A stretch of 64,000 nucleotides of DNA, from positions 15,932,001-15,996,000 of the forward strand of contig OX485809.1 of the NCBI GenBank assembly GCA_950295325.1, in the 5' to 3' direction. The translations under genes were made by a program, and so were the position numbers. Each line of letters begins with the position of its first letter. Position 1 is the first letter of the stretch. The notes below the pieces were generated by a model. That model was not told where the DNA came from. It made no database searches and saw only the letters and a list, made by a program, of their open reading frames with translations. This document shows, piece by piece, positions 24,475 to 35,769 of this stretch. This stretch comes from Polytrichum commune (lineage: Eukaryota; Streptophyta; Polytrichopsida; Polytrichales; Polytrichaceae).

Positions 24475-26189
24475 ATGGTGGGAGCTGCCCTGCTGCGCGC
24501 CGGTGAGTTCAGTTATCTGTTGTTACATTCAATCACGTTTTATCGGTTTCCCAGTCTTAAAAACGCTGCGTGTGTTTTGAGATCATTGGATCATCATTTC
24601 AGCTCGAGCTCATTCTATGATGTTTGAAGTTTGTGTTTTACTCCTCTGCTCTTGCCGTCAATGATGTTGCGCTGGATTTCATGTCTACATTTATGCTTTA
24701 TGTGGTGTAGGATGCCTACACCGCCATTTCAACAGGTCTCTGCTTTTCTTAGATTTCACGTATGATGTTTAGGGTTTAGTTTTAGGTTTCTCACTTGGTT
24801 TATTAATTGCTTTTATGTGAATCGAAGGTTTAATTCTTGTGTTCAAACAAGAATTATAGCCATGAATTGTCCAAATTGTGAATTGTGGATGATGATGGAG
24901 ATTTATGATTGATCGTTGTGCATTATTGTGGAGCACTTCATTCAGGTATTAGTATCCGTAGGATACCATAATCTCGGTGCCTGAACAATAATTTTCCGAA
25001 AGAAATGAGACTCGGTGCTCCAAAAGATCCACTGTTTTAATAACAAAGTCACACCCTACAAAGAGAAAATTTAACTTCTGTGTTTCAATGTATGTTGATA
25101 TGAAATGTGATATTACCCGACAATCAGCACTTGTGCTCCCTATTCCAGATACGTCAAATTCCACTGTTTCAATCACTTGTTCTTGTGTGTTCGAGGGTCA
25201 ATCCTGTCTCTCATCCGAGCAGATTTTAAACCTGTCTTTCCATACATGGGCTATTACTTCCACATTTGTTCTCGAATATTGATCACTGAATGTTGACTGT
25301 GCAAATTGTAACTGCACCAATGGGAGGAGATGAGATTGTGGTTTGTGAATGCCCTATGGTTAATAAATTGCAAATGTGTTTTGTAGGTTGGAGGCAAGCA
25401 TATAGCAGAGCTGCGATTCATCACTCCAGTTGCATAGGCGCTGCTCTTCAACAACAAAGTTTTGCAACTCAAGTGTCACCAAATTACAAAGGAGTAAATC
25501 GACCAGCTGGTGTGGAAGAGAAGAGTTTAAATGAAGAGAAGGTTGCACCTGTGGTTTATGAAGGTGTTATGGCTGACACTCTTCGGCGTGTAAAAATTCT
25601 CTCACTTACAACCTGCTGTCTTTCAGTTGCAGGTCCTACACTTCTACCACACTTATTGCATTTTCTCTTGCTTATTTGGGTTCCACGGGGTTGATATGTA
25701 CAAATTTGCTTATTTGAATTATGATGCAGTTCCTGTGATTTACTGACCATCTCTTGTTGATTCATATTTGTTGGAAATGTACTTGTAACAAGTAGTCTTG
25801 ACCTTGACCCCACTGAGCTCACAATTAAATGTGTTTGTGCAGGTGGTCCATTTGTGACATTCTTCACATCTCCAGACTTGTCTGTGATAGCCAAAGGAAC
25901 AATGGCCTCCCTTATGGTGATGCTGAGCGCAACAACTACAGGTGCCCTACATTGGTTTGCGAGTCCCTATGTGAGGAAGTTAACATGGGTTCCAGGATCA
26001 AGTGCAATGGACGTAGAGGTCCTTTCATGGATGGCTACACCATTGCATCGGAAGGTCAATCTGTCAGATGTGAAGACACCTACAACACAGAGACCTGCAG
26101 TAACTTTTGCTGCCAATGGTAATTTATATTATATTGATAAGGAAACATTCCCCAATGCAGAGCTTCTGAAGAAGCTGGCTAGAAAATAA
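24475..26189 (+). CDS. TMEM70: Mitochondrial TMEM70-type assembly factor, three exons
   Basis: The model joins 24475-24502, 25387-25632 and 25843-26189: 206 residues plus TAA. Donors are GTGAGT and GTCCTA; acceptors are TTTTGTAG and TTTGTGCAG. Both junctions are phase 1 and keep the frame. The N-terminus (MVGAALLRAGWRQAYSRAA) is rich in Arg/Ala/Ser without acids, a typical mitochondrial presequence. Next comes VKILSLTTCCLSVAGGPFVT, the first membrane segment, then TSPDLSVIAKG, then the second segment VMLSATTTGALHWF and SPYVRKLTW. The C-terminal part (VTFAANGNLYYIDKETFPN) is the conserved matrix-side tail of plant members. TMEM70/TMEM186/TMEM223 proteins sit in the inner membrane and help assemble ATP synthase (c-ring) and complex I. 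The length is normal for the plant form. Exon 1 (28 bp) is the least certain part. The second donor, GTCCTA, is weak, but any other would break the conserved SVAGGPFVTF reading. Confidence 0.85.
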
Positions 26190-27479
26190 TCGACGTAGCT
26201 CAGGATGAGGTGGCCGACTGTGGGGAGTAGAAATTTTGCAGAAGTTTAGTGCAGCACATTTTCATAGGCAAGTTGAAGAATTTGAAGCCTATGCATAAAG
26301 AATCAGGATACATTATGACTTTCGGATAAAACACATATGTACACATGGCAATATCTGAAGCTGAGTATGTGCAAAAAATAGTATTTGCTGTCCAATCAGA
26401 GTCAAATCTCTATTTGACATTTTCAGTTTAAAGCATTATACAAGCATATGGCATGCCATAACATGGATTTCATTATGGAAGTTTGGTGATCTACAAAATA
26501 CTGCTCAGTCTTTGCAACGACTAAGTTCAAATGCTATTGCTGCCTGGTGAAAGGTAGGGTTCTTTTCAAATGTACTTGTATTTTCAAATAGTGTAAAGCT
26601 AAAAATGAAGGAATCACTAGGTACTAAAGCTAATGCTTGTTGGTGCTTGGGAAGCATAAGGATGGCCTTTTTAACAGCTTGAATGCCCTTCGCACTAGGC
26701 TTCACACCCTTTTGTTGTCCGTGATACAGGAAACAAGGACGGAGCCCCTTTTGTGGACAACCCAATTGGTTTGTTGTACATTTGTTTTACTCTGCAATGT
26801 TCATGAGGCATGATAATACTTCTCATAATTGTCACCTTGAAAGAAGGCACCATTCCCTGCAAAACGGTATTTTTTTAGTTCCTGTAACAATGAGCCCTAT
26901 GGCCACCTTAATCCAGAGACAACCTCTTTAAAGAATTGTCAACGGTCAGGCTATAATTTCATCAGAAGGGAAGCGAAGCTGTAGTTGTTGCCATTGCCAT
27001 TTATCACTTCGTTGACCTGAATGAAACTATGGGCTAGGGGGCTAGAGTGCACAGTGGCAATTCCCAGCTCCCTAAAACGGCAGACTGTCAACTAATTTTC
27101 AAGATCGATAAAACTTTCTGGAAGCCTAGTGAAGTCTCTTTTCTATATTAAGACACTTTGCAAGTACTGTAGGGAAGGCAATATACTACTACTACTACTA
27201 CAATGATTTTGTCTTAAAACTTGTACTTTGTTGTAGGTCTTCCTCATTTTATTGCCAGTATGTCAGTTTTTTTTGTAATGCAACAAAGTTGTCATACTGA
27301 CGGTTTTGAGTCAATGAAATTTCAGTTCAACAAATTTTTCTTGAGACTTGTAAAGCTGCATTACGCCAGTGGCTATTTAGTGCCCTTGCAAAATGACTTA
27401 TTCTCTCTTACTGACTGCCGCTGTGGCCCAAAAAGGTTACGCACAACTTTGATATGCATTCTCTACTGTCTTGAACAGT
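26190..27479. other. 3' region of the TMEM70-type gene and spacer
   Basis: The first few hundred bases are probably 3' untranslated sequence; no clear poly(A) signal stands out. A (CTA)n run of about six units lies near 27187-27202. Overlapping short frames look like chance. Confidence 0.5.
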
Positions 27480-27770
27480 GTGTATGTTTGACAAATTTCA
27501 TTTGACATTCAGTTTTAAATTCAAAGTGTCATGTGACGTTTTCAATTGATATCTACATTTTCTTCTAAAATGTCACCTCAATGTCACATGTCTAGTAGTA
27601 CGTGTCATTTTAATTTCTAAAGTGTCAATTGACGTGTGGTTTTTTCTTTCACAAGTCACACTACATGTCAAAAACTACATTGTGCGTGTCAATTGATGTG
27701 CATTTTATTTTTGTGCAAGATTTTGCGTGTCAAATGTCAAAAATTTGCAAAAACTTTGTCAAAAATACAC
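27480..27770 (+). promoter_or_regulatory. Cluster of TGTCA/TGACG motifs
   Basis: About ten TGTCA pentamers, nearly all in one orientation, fall within 290 bp, with two palindrome-like GTGTCAATTGA(C/T)GTG units and two TGACG cores (the core bound by TGA-type bZIP factors). There is no gene nearby to assign it to. It could be a degraded tandem repeat rather than a control region. Confidence 0.35.
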
Positions 27771-28078
27771 ACTGGTCTGGAAATGCATATGAAACTTGCC
27801 ACAATTCTCAAGATCGTTGCAAGTGGGGATGGTGTTGATCTCCACCTCACCTGAACATTATACAAAGGCTTCTGACACTCCAATCTAATTGACGTTTCCT
27901 TCCTCCACAAATTTCTTCACAACTTAGGCCCGGTTTAGATTACGGTGAAGAAGTGCACCACTTAGTCAAGAATTTCTGCTCAAGACAAGGCTATTTGAGA
28001 CAACGTTTGGTATGGTGGACAAGATGAATAAATAAATAAATAAATGCCTCAAGTTGGAATTCTCCGGAAGTCAAGTTT
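27771..28078. other. Spacer
   Basis: Ends with an (AATA)n run (about 28024-28044). Nothing else identified. Confidence 0.5.
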
Positions 28079-28232
28079 CACTACTAGGAATGTGGTAGAT
28101 TCACGACATGACGATTTGACACGAACTAACCAGAATGATACGAGCACGACTTGGGTCCGAGTTGGGCTTGTGTCATTTTGGTCACTTTGTGTTGAATCTT
28201 TGTGTCGTGAATCTACCACATTTCCAGTAGTG
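28079..28232. mobile_element. Miniature CACTA element, 154 bp
   Basis: Starts CACTACTAGGAATGTGGTAG and ends CTACCACATTTCCAGTAGTG, flanked on both sides by TTT (28076-28078, 28233-28235). CACTA ends plus a 3-bp target duplication are the hallmark of En/Spm elements. Nearly the whole length pairs with itself (arms about 75 bp), so a transcript would form one long hairpin. The symmetry also explains the look-alike open frames on both strands. Confidence 0.88.
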
Positions 28233-28235
28233 TTT

Positions 28236-29462
28236 CTTGTCTTAGGGTTTGAGTTGCCCAAGAAACTTAACCTCTGGAGAACTCCCCTAGCAAAAGTGTT
28301 GCCATGTTGACATTCATGTCAATTTTTCATATATGCTTGAAGTTCTCCATTAGAAAAGTATTGGTTGTAATGTAAACTTCGGCTGATGAAGAACCCATTT
28401 TGTAGCTAATCATATTACTCCATTCCCCTAAAATTCTTGACAGGTGCACTTCTTCACTGTAGTCTAGACTGGCCTTTAGCCCTTGCCTGATTTGATTACA
28501 AGACAACAAAGTGCAAGAGCACCTCCACCCGGGCTGTGATTAGGGCCACTAACTCTAATTAGCAGGTGCAATAGCACCACCCCTGCCCTGCTTTCACTGT
28601 ATTTGAGTGTCCCGCCTCCACCAAATGCTCCAAAGCAGTGATGCTTATTTATTTAATTGCCAAACTTTCAAGATAGCTGTATTGGTGACAATCATGGGAG
28701 GGATGAAGCCACATTCAGATGAGATGATAATTGTTTATCCAAACATGGACATATTTATCCCAAACTTGGTGAATTTAGCCAAATATTGTGATTTTTTGAA
28801 ATGTGTTTGGTGTTTTTATATATGGAAAGAAACATAATAGGATGATTTATACTTTTAGAGTCATAATTTGGAAAAAAATTGCCTTAAAAAAAGGGTTGTT
28901 CTAGAGCTTCTTGGTGCTCTCACAAGAACTAGTTACGGGGACACTACAAGCATGTGAGTCTTGGGTAATTAACCTACGTCAATGGAAACTTGTCCTATGT
29001 CACTGGAAAATTTGCAAATCTAGCACAATGGTAGATTTGAATTGTTCTTTCATAAGCGTGGGGTGATTGCGTAGGACTTGTATGCTAGTACTGGGATTGG
29101 GCAACGACCAGACACCTTTTGCATTAGAATGACAACTGACTACAATGCTAGGAGGTCGCAACACAACATCAACTGGCCGTAGCGTTTCATTGAGAGCAAA
29201 TGTTTGGAAACTATCAACTATGATGTTTGGAAATTTTGTGGCTCGAACCAACACGTGTTGGACCTCAATCTCACCAAGACCTAACTGCAGCAACAAGTTG
29301 CAATGGGTTGCTTGACGTTTGATCAAGTCCATTATGATTTTGAGCATGTTGGAGATGTTGAGCTGCTTAATTTTATGTGGGTGTGTAATTTCATGTGATG
29401 TTTGTATTATGCAACTTCTATCAATTCAACGATTTACATAACAAAACTCGTGTTGCATTAGA
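28236..29462. other. Intergenic, no recognised gene
   Basis: A 115-codon minus frame (29000-29347) has protein-like composition but matches no family I know, and no flanking exons fit. Otherwise nothing identified. Confidence 0.45.
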
Positions 29463-29637
29463 GAATCTACAATGTCACTTACCAAGTGATTTGTCATCCA
29501 AATTTCAATCATCCATGACAACATTTCATCACAAGTTGTTGAGAAGAGAAGGTAGGGTTTTGGCCTACGAAGTGTCAACCAAAAAGTTACCGTAGTGACA
29601 TAAAATACCATATGACAACTAAACATCACATTGAGTG
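29463..29637 (-). mobile_element. MITE family A, copy 4 (truncated)
   Basis: Shares TCACTTACCAAGTGATTTG(T)CATCCAAATTTC, the ATCATCCATGACAAC block and the terminal GACATAAAATACCATATGAC with the other copies. Only one terminus (ending near 29637) is kept; about half the element is missing. Confidence 0.7.
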
Positions 29638-29729
29638 TAGCTGCTTACATGCAGTTCATTAGGACAATCAACCTCCAATTAATCTCTCGAAGCTTTGTTT
29701 AATTTGCTTGGTCACATGCTGAGCGCATG

Positions 29730-29732
<3 letters not shown>

Positions 29733-29760
<28 letters not shown>

Positions 29761-29762
29761 AT
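29733..29762. repeat. (AT)n microsatellite
   Basis: Alternating TA for about 30 bp next to GTACATGTATA. Confidence 0.9.
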
Positions 29763-29939
29763 TGCGGATGGTGTCCATGAAATCTTCAAACATTAGCTTA
29801 GCTGTTCTCGAAGCAAACTCCAAACACACTTGCAACCTGTACTTTGTCCGGAGTCTCTTTGATTGCCTGCACATTAAGCTGGTGAAGGATATAGCAAAAC
29901 GTTGTACCAGTAGAGCCTCACAATGATACCGTTTTCTTA

Positions 29940-30518
29940 AGAGGCTGTCTACCCCATGGACCACAAAGTCGTCCCACGGCCTTGTGAAATCCGGGGTTGG
30001 CTGTTGAACTCGTCCTGGGACCACTTCGGTTTACACCGAGGAAAAAGTGTCAGAGTGACCATGGAGTTTGAGGTTCCCAAAAGGCACATTTACAGGTCTA
30101 CATTATCCAGTGATATAATCGTCCAATGGGTTTTGTGATGGGAGAGGCAATAGAGGTGCTCTGGTAGAAGAAGGCAGGGTTCCGTGGTAGAGAAATGTTG
30201 TAATCATAAACTTTTAGTGAAATAATTTTTAGGGAAGAGAAGATGAAGAAAAGAGAAGACAAGAGAATGGTCAAACTTCCCCCCCCCCCTTCAAAACAAC
30301 CCTTTTGGGGCATATGTTCGAAAAATCAACACATTCGTTTTTTGGTACATGGTCGTTCTTCTTGGTCCACATTCGATTTACACCTAGTGAGGGGCCCAAA
30401 GGCTTTGTGAATTGATTTTTATAAGAAATTGGATCATGGAAGTTGGACTAGCAAGTCGGATCATGGAAAAAGGCAATCTTCCATGGTCTAACTTCAAGGT
30501 CCATGATGTAAACCAACC
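29940..30518. mobile_element. PIF/Harbinger-derived MITE, copy 2
   Basis: Related to the element at 18563-19629 but without its transposase fragment. The left end has CATGGACCACAAAGTCGTCC, the right end AGGTCCATGATGTAAACCAA. Flanked by TTA (29937-29939, 30519-30521). The inner GGTTTACACC(G/T)AGGAAAAA and TTTACACCTAGTGAGGGGCC blocks are shared with the copies at 49390 and 62305. A C10 tract lies near 30280. Confidence 0.8.
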
Positions 30519-30521
30519 TTA

Positions 30522-32647
30522 AGTTAATAGAGCCGACAATGTTCACATTGCCATCATTAAGGTCTCATCATCTACATATAAATTTGTCGTTATGGAATGA
30601 AACTAGTTTGAGTCTAATGCACATGTGCATATGAAATCATATCATTGGCCATCCCCACAACGTTTGCTCAACATGTTGTCATAAACTGTCAACCGTTACG
30701 GAGCTTTGGAATGGTGACTACATCAACGTCCATGTGCTCTTGTTGTTCCAAAGTTCCAATTTGTCATTATGGGGTTTTCCGTTTGTGACCATTGATTCTC
30801 TTTCATTAGATGGGGCTAAAATCTATAAATCTGGATTGGAAATGTACTATTGTACTAGTTCATATATAAAATCATCCAATGAAAGACAACCAATGGTAAG
30901 GAGCGGTGAGTCCTGTAGAGTGCATAGTTGATGGAGGGTTAAGTATGTTGTCATTGACAACCAACCACTTTGGGACTTTGAAATAGTGACTGCATCAGTG
31001 CCCATGTCCCCTTGTTGCTCCAAAGTCCCCAAATTACTGTGAGCCAAATTTTTGGTCATTTAATTTAACGATAGGCTGATGGTGGAGAAGTGGATGGAAT
31101 CCATCCACTGGGATGAAGATAGTTGAACTATAGGAAGTAGTTAGTTCTATAGGCACGGGCTTAGGTGCCCTTAGGTAGTTAGGATAACTATCGTCTTCCT
31201 CGCCTCCGTAAGAGGGTTGGCGAGGATGGCAAAGGCAGACATTCCTGTGATAATTTTGAGCGCATTGTTTAACTAATGGTCTAGTCTCCCTCGACACAGA
31301 TTGTGCGAGGTCAATTGCTTAATTATTTTCAGGGTAGATGTAGTGATCAAAGCAGCGATTGCGAGACACTATCTGCTACTGAAGTTTATTGTTGTTTTGA
31401 ATTATGAGTTATGATGAACGGCCGAGAATGGTCGAACTATTGTCTTGCGTAGTGTGATTGCTTGTGAGTCTGGATAACTATCGTCTGTAATCGAAATAGT
31501 GATGGACTGAGGACGTGATTGAAAGTATGAGTGAACCAAAGAGGATGAAGCCATGTGGGCAGAGATTGGATTAATCTGAGATTGAAGAGGAGAGATTCAG
31601 GGATTAAGAAAGAGGGATGAACTGGAGAGTGCTAATTGTGTGCATTCGGATCAACGTGAGTAAGTAAGGATTGGGAGAGAAGTTGTGAATAAAGAGTGAT
31701 GGAGAATGTGAGTGAATAAGATGAATCACGATAAGCGAGTAAATGAATAATCTGAGAGGGAAGAGAAATTGAACAGAGAAACTATTGGCAAGTGATACTG
31801 GCAATTGTGCAACCATCATCGGATGAGAGGACTGGTACATAGTTGAATTGATTGAAACTGCAAGTCCAGAGGGTAATCGATTGACCTTATGAGTGACTTG
31901 TGTTCGGATTGAGAAGTATATCCTGAAGAGAAGATAAGAATGTAATGAGAGGTTTACCAAGAGTGAAGAAGTGTACAACTATGAGCACACAGACCGAACG
32001 ATCATAGTTAAACTATCTTCTGAGTGAGAAGGTGATTGAGATTGATAAGAGTAAGTGGAAGAAAACTATAATCTCCCTGAGAGAGGGTCTGCGAGAGGAA
32101 AAGAAGAGGAAGAGCGAAGAGACCTGGCAGGAGGCCAAGTGTCAGCCAAGCGTTAACCCGCATATGGTGTAACTATTGGCTATAGTGTTAACTACTGTAG
32201 GCTGAGGGGCAGCCGAGAGGTCAATAGTCAGATTGTTGTGCGAGGTGATTGAGTGTTGTTAGCCTGTGAGAGGCATTGTGAGGAGAAATGATTATAGTTC
32301 AGCCGTAAAGAGATTATAGTTGAACTCTAAAATAGGTTGTTGGTTTTATAATTGAGAAGAATGGAATTTAAGATAGAAATCTCAATCAACCGAGGTGATG
32401 AGAAATCACTTCTGATCGGATGATTAGAGAAATTAGTAAGGATTGTAAGAGGGATAGAATTAACTTTGGTACATAAATGTTATCTAGGCATAAGTTAATT
32501 GGATCTTTATTAAGTTTTGATTGTTAAGTAGTCAAGAGATAAGATCTTTGGGTATGGAATGCGAATTAATCCTATCAACTATTGTCTTGTGTGTTACCCT
32601 GGTTGTTGTTGTTGCAGGTTGTGCAGGGCGTCCAAGATTATAGCTTC
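30522..32647. other. Intergenic; local direct repeats and AG-rich AACTAT region
   Basis: Blocks 30685-30771 and 30953-31041 are diverged direct repeats (GACTACATCAACGTCCATGT versus GACTGCATCAGTGCCCATGT). The sequence at 30777-30955 is also related to 40055-40205, beyond the Mutator element. From about 31,080 to 32,640 the plus strand is strongly purine-rich and peppered with AACTAT/ATAGTT. Long minus frames there (such as 31604-31978) are low-complexity and not accepted as genes. Confidence 0.5.
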
Positions 32648-32656
32648 ACTGATAAT
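32648..32656. repeat. Left target-site duplication (ACTGATAAT)
   Basis: Nine bases identical to 39577-39585 across the Mutator-like element. Confidence 0.9.
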
Positions 32657-32684
32657 GAGGGAAGCTATCTTATGAGCGGTGAGC
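32657..32684 (+). repeat. MULE left terminal inverted repeat
   Basis: About 28 bases match the complement of 39549-39576 with a few changes and one indel. GAGCGGT/GAGCAGTAACA-like direct repeats follow to about 32,730. Confidence 0.85.
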
Positions 32685-32874
32685 GGTGAGCAGTAACACA
32701 TGAGCAATGAGCAGTAACATATGAGCAATGACTCCAAGTTTAGTAAAGACATACGGGTTTAGGGTACATAACCAGAATTTTGACAAATTAATTGCATATT
32801 TTCAATTGTAAATTGCCAGTATTTTAAATGAAGCACACGTGAAAGGACCCTATTGCCATGGATCATTTTAAACA

Positions 32875-33040
32875 CTTTCAATCCATTGCTGATTTTTATT
32901 ATAATAATCCAAACCAATACATGTCATTTATTGACATCCTTATACATGTAGTTACAACCCACACTTGTACAACTACTCACATTTCACAACACCAACAAGT
33001 TCAAGTAGGTGCATAACCTCATTATACGTATATGTAGGTG
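32875..33040 (-). pseudogene. Duplicated 3' end of the SWIM transposase gene
   Basis: This 166-bp block is a diverged copy of 33451-33617 (shared ATAATAATCCAAACCAA and ACATGTCATTTATTGACAT), displaced by about 576 bp. On the minus strand it still reads like the C-terminus of the transposase (YTYNEVMHLLEL). It probably arose by unequal exchange inside the element. Confidence 0.75.
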
Positions 33041-33154
33041 TCATAATTGTGAACCACTCAAACCGCTCACGGGCTCAGTTAAGGCCCACAATCTACAAAA
33101 GCAAGGAAATTAGATATTAGAAATAGTCAATATGTAGGTAGCTACTAGATTTTG

Positions 33155-33360
33155 AGACATCCGCCTGTAGATGCGAGTTGTGTAAGAGACTAGTATTAGG
33201 TCTGGATCAACCCGGGTTCGAATCCGGTTGGTTACATTAACTGGTGCTATCCCAAATTGAGCTAGTGATAAAGTAGGAATAATCTATAGGCGGATACCAA
33301 GAAGAGGTTACTACGCGGATGTGCGTAGAATCTTGTCGATTATTTTTTATTTTTAGAAAC
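33155..33360 (+). mobile_element. SINE-like, tRNA-derived sequence
   Basis: Contains a perfect RNA polymerase III B box, GGTTCGAATCC (33215-33225), followed by GGTTGGTTAC, and ends in a T-rich tail (TTATTTTTTATTTTTAG). No convincing A box is seen. An outer inverted pair (ATCCGCCTGTAGAT with ATCTATAGGCGGAT) brackets the B box. It cannot be a tRNA gene, since the flanks do not fold as a cloverleaf. It sits in the spacer between the two copies of the transposase 3' end. Confidence 0.5.
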
Positions 33361-33548
33361 TTGTTATTATTTATCTGTATGATTCAATCAAACCGCTCAC
33401 GGTTGGGTCGTAGTCTAAATAGAATTGAAGTTACTGAATCATTTGAAAGACTTTCAGTCCATAACTAATTTTTGTTATAATAATCCAAACCAAAACATGT
33501 CATTTATTGACATTCAAATATATGTTGCTTAATAGAACACTTGCAATA

Positions 33549-35190
33549 CTACTCACATTTTACAATATCAGTAAGTTCAAGTAGTTGCATGACCTCATTA
33601 TATGTATATGTAGGTGTATGAATGAACTTGTCACTCTCGTAATCCACCTTGCACAAAAATCTAAACACATAATAAAGATGTTTACAATACCCCATTTTTC
33701 TTTTTTTCCCGATACATGAGATGACATTTTCGTGAAATCCGGACATGTGCAATGCGGGATGTCGCCAATTGTGACATGGTAGGTGATATCCTGCTTGGAG
33801 ACAATGTTGATTATCACTTCAAAGCCCGGATATGGAATGGCAGTGACCCCAACCACATAGTAATCTTCCATGAGTCTGGTGCTTTCCCATTTGTTTTTGT
33901 GATCCGCCAGCGGTGTTGTTGGATTACGACGCACTGTCTTCCCAAACCTGAATGTAGGGTGGACGTCCGGGTTTGGTGCCATACAAAAATGCGAGCGAGG
34001 GTTGAGAAGAGTTGCGATTGTTGAAAGCCTACGACGAGGGGACAATGCCTCCCTCTGCTGTAGTTGAAATTCAGCATCTTCAAGTGCCAGAACCTCCTCT
34101 CTCGATAGATTGGTACCTATCTTCACCGGCCACATGTTGGGTACTATAGGCCAATCCAACACATATTTCTTTATACTGCCACTCACACAATGCTTAATAT
34201 CGTCAAGGCAAAACCAAAATTCATAATCTACATTGTTGGGAGAGCAAAATTCCTTCCTGAGCCCTTTATATGTTGGAGCAGGTGTGCCATGTTTCCCAAT
34301 CCCGACTTTGGTATTGTACATAGTCCCTGTAATGGCCTGCAGTACCCAACATCGTTTGGCTGAGTTGGGTGGCAATCTTGCAATGTGCCACTTAAAAGCA
34401 AGACAATCAGTCTCTAACACAGATGTGGTATGAACCACACCATGTATTGCAAAATTCAACGATTCCTCTATGCGTTGACGAGTTGCTCGGGTGTTGGAAC
34501 GAGGAATGAAATAGTCTACTTCGTCGGGTCGATGAGAGTCACAATCAACACCCGGTGATAGGTTGAGTTTGCGTTTGGTGGAACCAAAGAGCTCTGACCC
34601 TTCCAATGCACAATCTTTAGTGTTGACGTCTTCTATCCCTAGATAAGACTTCATGGCATCAGCCAACATTTTTGGATCTCCACACCTGGCAGCCGCTTTG
34701 AGTTTCAAGGATGCCGAATCAAGACCTTTACCATCAGACCCCCTTTCAACCATGTCCGGTAATTTGCAATTTGCATGAAGGCACGGATCATGTCATCCAC
34801 TGTAGCTTCATATAAACATGTCATCTTGTTGCCGGACTGTTGGAGCCATTTTTTGTGTACAGTCTCTACAAGGTTGCATGTTGGCATTTTCACACGTTGT
34901 TCTATTGTCATATCCTATGAACAACACACAAATATGAGGATAATCAAAATATAAGATATATATAATAATGAAAGAAAAATGAATGACATTGAATATTGAA
35001 TTTTAATATGTACTTACAAATAACATATGACCACCCCATTCTCTGTAACGAAAGTGGTAAAAACCCAACCACTCTCAAAGGCCAAGGATGCCTTTTTCCG
35101 AGGCAGATCCGGATGACAACCACCAATAACGAATCACACGATACTTAGTCTCGGCGTTGTCCATTGTTTTCGCGTCTTTGTAATCCTTGC
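33549..35190 (-). pseudogene. Mutator-type transposase with SWIM zinc finger, frame-broken
   Basis: Minus-strand gene of at least two exons: about 35190-35018 (reads NAETKYRVIRYWWLSS, later REWGGHMLF), a 103-bp GT-AG intron (35017-34915), and 34914-33549. After the intron comes PTCNLVETVHKKWLQQSGNK, like the region after the DDE core of MULE transposases, then a 397-codon open stretch. The SWIM finger is HCTCPDF...CKHLYYVF near the C-terminus, and the end reads EVMQLLELTDIVKCE. The reading breaks at three places: A/T5 at 35059-35063, C/G5 at 34739-34743, and near 33695-33715. Each is one base short in or beside a homopolymer. No DDE catalytic region is visible upstream, so it is either N-terminally truncated or a derived non-catalytic gene. 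Two of the breaks, or all three, could be assembly errors. Confidence 0.75.
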
Positions 35191-35769
35191 ATAATTACTT
35201 GTGTTGAAACTGCAAGGATGGTTTGATACATTTTTGGGTCATCTTATCCAAGCTCGTAGATCAATGGAAAAGACATGTACGCTCACGTGCAACCATGAAG
35301 AAATACGCCACACAATACGAAAAAGAAGAACAATCTTCTGAGGCGGAGATGGAGGTAGGTTGTACGAACGAAATCGTAAGAAAATAACTATAAAATCAAA
35401 ATAAATTTGGAGGTACGTAATGTATACTATATTGTGCACGCCGAGAATACGATTCCAACGGTATATAGCATGAACAAAATGATTTTATTTTGCATGTTTT
35501 AGAGCCAAAAAAACAATTAGAGCATCTTAGATTCTTCTAAAATCTTCAAAAAATGAAGATTTTATGCAGAAAATCTAATCATATTAATTTCAGTAGACTT
35601 TGACGATTTATGTAAAATTCATATCATCTCCAAACATTCTGAAAAAAATTGGAGTGAATGGCAAGGCTATAATCTATGCACTTGATTTTTTTCGGAAATA
35701 AATTAGAATATTTGAAAACGTTATAGCAACTCCGGAAAGTGACTCAAATCAAGGTGTATTTCTCTTCCA
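35191..35769. other. MULE interior, leader of the leftward gene
   Basis: No coding reading could be continued upstream of about 35,190 on the minus strand. The stretch probably holds the 5' leader and promoter side of the transposase gene. AT-rich from 35,440. Confidence 0.4.

Noticed and set aside
28044-28310. Similar-looking open frames on both strands (VVDSRH...)
   Set aside because: They are mirror readings of the palindromic CACTA miniature, not genes.
29000-29347. 115-codon minus-strand open frame
   Set aside because: No recognisable domain, and no splice partners found.
31604-31978. 124-codon minus-strand frame rich in Leu, Ser, Ile and Tyr
   Set aside because: It follows from the purine-rich plus strand; low complexity without motif.
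33155-33360. Possible tRNA gene (perfect B box)
   Set aside because: No cloverleaf can be drawn around the B box and the A box is missing; a SINE-like origin fits better.
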